NCBI RefSeq assembly: GCF_001557235.1
Contig: NZ_LSJI01000101.1
Location: forward strand, 1 to 43,497
Direction of reading: 5' to 3'
From: Phenylobacterium sp. CCH9-H3
Lineage (GTDB): Bacteria; Pseudomonadota; Alphaproteobacteria; Caulobacterales; Caulobacteraceae
Length of the DNA stretch: 43,497 bases
Numbering within the stretch: the first letter of the stretch is position 1; every line of letters begins with the position of its first letter. A program made the position numbers and the translations under genes. The notes under the pieces are model-generated. The model was not told where the DNA came from and did not search any database. It was given only the letters and a program-made list of their open reading frames with translations. Below, in pieces: positions 40,304 to 43,497 of the stretch.

Positions 40304-40780
40304 ATGCGCCGTCTGCTCGTCGCCACCTGCGCCGTCGGCCTCGCCGCCGCCGGCGACGCCCCGATCGCCTATCCGGAGGACTTCCGCGCCTGGACCCACG
40401 TGTCGAGCGGCGTGGTCGGTCCGGGCCACCCGGCTGCGCCGAAGTACGAGGGCCTGCACGCGATCTACGCCAATCCGGCGGCCGTGGAAGGCTACCGGAC
40501 CGGAAGATGGCCGGACGGGGCGACCATCGTCTACGACCAGTGGACCGCCGCGAAGGCCGGTTCGGACGCCGAGGGCCAGGGCGAGCGCAAGTTCATCGAC
40601 GTCATGGTCCGCGACAGCCGCCGCTACGCCGCCACCGGCGGCTGGGGGTACACGGAGTTCGTCTGGCCGGGACGCGACCGCGCCGCGGAGATCGAACGCA
40701 ACATGGCCAAGGCCTGCGGCGCCTGCCATGCGGCGTCCGCGCCGGGCGGGGACCACGTGTTCAGCACGCTCAAGGACTGA
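40304..40780 (+). CDS. Cytochrome P460-like c-type haem protein
   Basis: A 158-residue exported protein of the cytochrome P460 family. It has a Sec signal (MRRLLVATCAVGLAAAG), the family blocks YPEDFRAWTHVSSG and YANPAAVEGYRTGRWPDGATIVYD, and the haem motif CGACH (C138, C141, H142) near the C-terminus. The ATG at 40304 is preferred because GGGAG is 5 bases upstream; an in-frame GTG lies at 40298. P460 proteins act on hydroxylamine or NO in some bacteria; standalone members have unclear roles. Confidence 0.88.
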   Translation: MRRLLVATCAVGLAAAGDAPIAYPEDFRAWTHVSSGVVGPGHPAAPKYEGLHAIYANPAAVEGYRTGRWPDGATIVYDQWTAAKAGSDAEGQGERKFIDVMVRDSRRYAATGGWGYTEFVWPGRDRAAEIERNMAKACGACHAASAPGGDHVFSTLKD

Positions 40781-40862
40781 ACGGCGGCCGACGCCCCGGA
40801 CGCCACGTCAAAGGCGGGCGCTTTCCGCTTGCCTGCCCCCGGGGAGGCTCGCAAGGTCGGCT

Positions 40863-40876
40863 CAAACAAATGTTTG
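40863..40876. promoter_or_regulatory. Palindrome CAAACA-AA-TGTTTG before the acyl-CoA dehydrogenase
   Basis: A perfect 6-bp inverted repeat with a 2-base spacer overlaps the GGGAG ribosome site and lies 12 bases before the GTG start. The A/T-rich CAAACA...TGTTTG pattern is of the type bound by TetR-family lipid regulators. No such regulator is encoded in the window. Confidence 0.5.
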
Positions 40877-40888
40877 GGAGACGCCGCC

Positions 40889-42124
40889 GTGGCCATCGAC
40901 TTCGAAATCCCCGCCGACGCCAAGGCCGTGCGCGAGCGCGTGCGCCAGTGGGTGCAGGATGAATGCATTCCCGCCGAGAAGCGGCTGGTGGACAAGGAGA
41001 GCTACAAGACCGTCCTGGCGGAACTGCGCGCCAAGGCCCGCGCCCAGGGCCTGTGGCTGCCCTTCGTGCCCAAGGAGTACGGCGGCATGGGCCTCGGGCC
41101 GCTGGCCAACGCTCTGGTGCAGATGGAGCTGGGGCAGAGCCACCTCGGCGCGCTCAGCATGAACAGCCAGGGCCCGGACGACGCCACCATCCTGACCCTG
41201 CTGGCCCACGGCACCGAGTTCCAGAAGGAGAAGTACCTCAAGCCGCTGCTGAACGGCGAGAAGCGGGTCTGCTACTCGATGACCGAGAAGGCCGCCGGCG
41301 CCGACGCCACCGGCATGCGGACCACCGCGGTCAAGGACGGCAACGAGAACTATGTGCTGAACGGCGAGAAGTGGTTCTCGTCGGCCGCCAGCGCGGCGGA
41401 CCTGGCCGTGGTCATGGCCCGCACCGATCCGGACGCCCCGCGCCACCAGCAGTTCTCGACCTTCATCGTCGAGCTGCCCAACCCCGGCTATCGCATCAAG
41501 CGCGACATCCCGACGATGGCCGCGGAGAGCGAGCTGTCGCACATCATGGGCGGCGGGCACTCCGAGATCGAGATCAAGGACCTGGTGGTGCCGGCCGAGA
41601 ACCTGCTGGGCGGGGAGGGGCGCGGTTTCGACATGGGCCAGCATCGCCTGGCCTACGGCCGCCTGCGGCACGGCATGCACAACATCGCCATGGCCCAGCG
41701 GGCGCTGGACCTGGCCGCGGCGCACATCACCAACCGCGAGACCTTCGGCAAGAAGCTGGACGAGCGCCAGGCCGTCCAGTTCATGATGGCCGAGTGCGCG
41801 AGCCAGCTCTACATCGCCCGGCTGATGCTGCTGCACATCGCCTACAAGGCCGAGCACGGCCTGGACATGCGGCAGGAGAACTCCATCGCCAAGGTCTATC
41901 TGGCGCACATGGTGCACCACGTGGTGGACACGGCGATCCAGCTGCACGGCGCCCTGGGCTACAGCCGCGATACGCCGCTGGCGGCCTGGTACACGCACAT
42001 CCGCTCGCAAAGGCTGGTGGACGGGCCCGACGAGGTCCACCGCTGGACGGTCGGCCGCAACGTGATCAAAGCCTTCAAGGCTTCCGGTACTACGGCAGGC
42101 GCCTGTGGTGGTGATCTGCTATAG
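40889..42124 (+). CDS. Acyl-CoA dehydrogenase family protein (ACAD10/11-like)
   Basis: A 411-residue FAD enzyme. The GTG at 40889 is chosen because GGGAG lies 8 bases upstream and the family starts near VAIDFEIPADAKAV; an upstream ATG at 40829 would add 20 residues. Motifs are YSMTEKAAGADATGM, NGEKWFSS and HGALGYSRDTPLAAWY. The usual catalytic Glu motif (EGT) is represented by DGPDEVHRW, with D378 in place of Glu, as in ACAD10/11-type enzymes. It probably oxidises an acyl-CoA with a particular chain length or modification. It follows a palindromic operator. Confidence 0.9.
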   Translation: MAIDFEIPADAKAVRERVRQWVQDECIPAEKRLVDKESYKTVLAELRAKARAQGLWLPFVPKEYGGMGLGPLANALVQMELGQSHLGALSMNSQGPDDATILTLLAHGTEFQKEKYLKPLLNGEKRVCYSMTEKAAGADATGMRTTAVKDGNENYVLNGEKWFSSAASAADLAVVMARTDPDAPRHQQFSTFIVELPNPGYRIKRDIPTMAAESELSHIMGGGHSEIEIKDLVVPAENLLGGEGRGFDMGQHRLAYGRLRHGMHNIAMAQRALDLAAAHITNRETFGKKLDERQAVQFMMAECASQLYIARLMLLHIAYKAEHGLDMRQENSIAKVYLAHMVHHVVDTAIQLHGALGYSRDTPLAAWYTHIRSQRLVDGPDEVHRWTVGRNVIKAFKASGTTAGACGGDLL

Positions 42125-42134
42125 ATAAGCAGGT

Positions 42135-42148
42135 TGACGTGAACGTCA
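42135..42148. promoter_or_regulatory. Perfect palindrome TGACGT-GA-ACGTCA in a gene-free stretch
   Basis: A 6-bp inverted repeat 10 bases after the acyl-CoA dehydrogenase stop, in the 292-base interval (42125-42416) without a gene. TTGACG at 42134-42139 also looks like a Caulobacter -35 element. The interval also contains a CGCGGCG/CGCCGCG stem, a CGACAT-G-ATGTCG palindrome at 42231-42243 and the CtrA-type half-site at 42306-42313. Confidence 0.4.
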
Positions 42149-42305
42149 CTTCGTTTGTCTAGGCCTCGACTGCCTCCTCGCGGCGGGCGACGGATCTATA
42201 GCTCGCCGCGACTGCCGTGCAGACGCCCGACGACATGATGTCGCAGTGCAATATTCTGTCCCGAGAATTCAAGAAGTTGTCCCGCAGGATCAAACTGGCC
42301 GGCGG

Positions 42306-42313
42306 TTAACCAT
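42306..42313 (+). promoter_or_regulatory. CtrA-type half-site upstream of the receiver gene
   Basis: A perfect TTAACCAT at 42306-42313, the strongest half of the CtrA consensus; the partner position 7 bases upstream reads CTGG, so it is a half-site only. A GANTC (GAATC, CcrM target) lies at 42331-42335. This arrangement resembles cell-cycle promoters in Caulobacter. Confidence 0.55.
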
Positions 42314-42416
42314 ATAGGGCCTTGCCTCACGAATCAGCCCGGGGGGGTGCGACGGGAGGAGCAGGTTCGGCTCCGCCCCGCCGGAGTCCTTCGGGCGCCA
42401 CGTCGCCCGAGGTCCC

Positions 42417-43085
42417 GTGCTGTCCATGCTGTCACCCAAGCCCGTCGATGGCCGCCCGCCGGCGGAATATCCGGCCCCTGACGCGGCCCGCGAACTCAGG
42501 AGCCTCCTGGCCGTCCTGACCGGCGTCTGCGAGTCGTTGGTGGAGGGGCTGGACGGGCAAGGTGAGCCTCGGGAACTGGCGCGCGTCGGCCTGCGCGCCG
42601 CCCGCAAGGCGTCGACGCTCGCGGCCGGCCTCGCCGCCCAGGCGCCGCACGGGGAATCCGAGGCGGCCGGCGCCCCCGGTCCCGTCGTCCTGATCGCCGA
42701 CGACGATCCCGATCTGCTCAAGCTGATCACCGCGGCCTTCGCCCGGGCCGGCTATCGCGCCTATCCCGCCCGCAACGGCCGGCTGGCGGCGCAACTGGTC
42801 CGCGCCCTGAAGCCGGACCTGCTGGTGACCGACATCGTGATGCCCGAGAGGGAGGGCATCGCCACCATCATCGAGACCAAGGCCGTCGCGCCCGACACCG
42901 CGGTGATCGCCATCTCGGGCGGCGGGGCGTTCGGCCGGACCGACGCCTTCCTGCAATGGGCGACCGAACTGGGCGCGGACGAGGTGGTGGCCAAGCCCTT
43001 CGCCATGTCCCGGCTGCTCGCCGCCGCAGAGGCCGTCCTGGAGCGCCGCGGCGTGCGCTCGACCGGGCGGCTGGCCGACCGATAG
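42417..43085 (+). CDS. Receiver-domain protein with degenerate kinase-dimerisation-like N-terminus
   Basis: A 222-residue protein from a GTG (GAGG 4 bases upstream; an in-frame ATG lies at 42426). Residues about 22-75 form two helices, [12 protein letters not shown] and [21 protein letters not shown], shaped like the two-helix dimerisation domain of histidine kinases, but the H-box His position is Arg. Residues about 85-210 form a receiver: ADDDP, the phospho-acceptor Asp in TDIVMPE and the Lys in AKPF. No kinase ATPase or output domain is seen. The gene sits behind a CtrA-type half-site and just before the ctrA-like gene. Confidence 0.75.
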   Translation: MLSMLSPKPVDGRPPAEYPAPDAARELRSLLAVLTGVCESLVEGLDGQGEPRELARVGLRAARKASTLAAGLAAQAPHGESEAAGAPGPVVLIADDDPDLLKLITAAFARAGYRAYPARNGRLAAQLVRALKPDLLVTDIVMPEREGIATIIETKAVAPDTAVIAISGGGAFGRTDAFLQWATELGADEVVAKPFAMSRLLAAAEAVLERRGVRSTGRLADR

Positions 43086-43164
43086 CGCGGCGCGAGGCGA
43101 CCGCCTCCGCTCCGACCAGCAACATCAGACAGGGGCCGCGGGCGCCGCGGCGAGGAGGACTTGG

Positions 43165-43497
43165 GTGCGTGTGCTTTTGATCGAAGACGACCGGATGATG
43201 GCCCGCAGCATCGAGATGATGCTGAACGCCAGCGGTTTCATCGTCGAGAAGACCGACGCCGGCGAGGACGGCATCGATCTGTCGGGGGTCTATGACTACG
43301 ACCTCATCCTGCTGGACCTGAGCCTGCCGGACATGTCGGGCCTCGACGTGCTGCGCGCCCTGCGCCGGAGCCGGAACGAGACCCCGATCATGATCCTGTC
43401 GGGCACGGCCGAGATCGACTCGAAGGTGAAGGCGCTGAGCCTCGGCGCCGACGATTACATGACCAAGCCGTTCCACAAGGACGAGCTGGTCGCCCGC
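43165..43497 (+). CDS. CtrA-like response regulator, truncated by the window end
   Basis: The first 111 residues of an OmpR-type regulator, starting at GTG behind GAGGAGGA with 5-base spacing. It begins MRVLLIEDD and shares CtrA's [10 protein letters not shown], with phospho-acceptor D51, PIMILSG, and [14 protein letters not shown]. Compared from memory with C. crescentus CtrA the identity of this domain is clearly below what orthologues in the family show (changes such as [12 protein letters not shown] and SRNETP), which points to a paralogue rather than the master regulator itself. The DNA-binding domain is not visible. It lies 79 bases downstream of the receiver gene. Confidence 0.8.
   Translation, partial: MRVLLIEDDRMMARSIEMMLNASGFIVEKTDAGEDGIDLSGVYDYDLILLDLSLPDMSGLDVLRALRRSRNETPIMILSGTAEIDSKVKALSLGADDYMTKPFHKDELVAR

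Noticed and set aside
1..43497. CRISPR arrays, tRNA, rRNA, transposase or phage genes
   Set aside because: No regularly spaced repeats, no tRNA-like cloverleaf and no recognisable mobile-element proteins were found on reading.

Overview
The window comes from a very GC-rich alphaproteobacterium, almost certainly a Caulobacteraceae (Caulobacter/Phenylobacterium group). The evidence is the flagellar export genes fliOP and fliQR-flhB, the rod/basal-body genes flgBC-fliE, the cell-cycle kinase cckA directly after flhB, TTAA-N7-TTAAC (CtrA-type) sites, a CtrA-like regulator at the right edge, a PEP-CTERM protein with the WAMMLLGF signature, and dispersed palindromic intergenic repeats. All this is read from sequence and recalled family knowledge; no database search was possible.

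Layout. 0.1-2.4 kb: fliP-fliO (minus) diverge from flgB-flgC-fliE (plus) across a full CtrA site. 2.5-6.4 kb: a periplasmic Cu/Zn SOD, an osmolyte/quaternary-amine type ABC importer whose permease is fused to its binding protein, and a PEP-CTERM protein closed by a strong hairpin. 6.4-10.8 kb: fliQ-fliR-flhB-cckA behind a CtrA half-site. 10.8-15.5 kb: a SRPBCC/ArsR pair with a palindromic operator, a tiny five-residue-repeat protein, an SDR plus dienelactone-hydrolase-like pair, and two head-to-head Fe(II)/2-oxoglutarate oxygenases. 15.5-23.8 kb: a flavoprotein and an M20 peptidase, divergent from three consecutive Tat-exported DUF885 metallopeptidase paralogues. 23.9-34.7 kb: a secreted TPR protein, GST, VOC protein, EF-G-like GTPase, PAS/EAL protein, Nudix hydrolase, PI-PLC-like protein, a glycine-zipper protein, a two-cold-shock-domain protein with a glycine-rich linker, and a LOG-family enzyme. 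34.8-38.5 kb: an amidohydrolase and a tandem duplication of a BlaI repressor plus M56 membrane peptidase. 38.6-42.1 kb: an APC transporter, a small unknown protein, a cytochrome P460 and an acyl-CoA dehydrogenase with a palindrome just before its start. 42.1-43.5 kb: a receiver protein with a degenerate kinase-dimerisation-like N-terminus, transcribed from a CtrA-type half-site, followed by a CtrA-like response regulator cut by the window end.

How it fits together. In Caulobacter, CckA drives CtrA phosphorylation and CtrA~P activates early flagellar operons; here cckA, three target-like promoters and an apparent CtrA paralogue lie in one window. The most unusual items are the receiver/CtrA-like pair, the triple DUF885 cassette, the duplicated BlaI/M56 module with its own operator motif, and the 80-residue pentapeptide-like protein. 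No rRNA, tRNA, CRISPR array, transposase, phage gene or origin was recognised.
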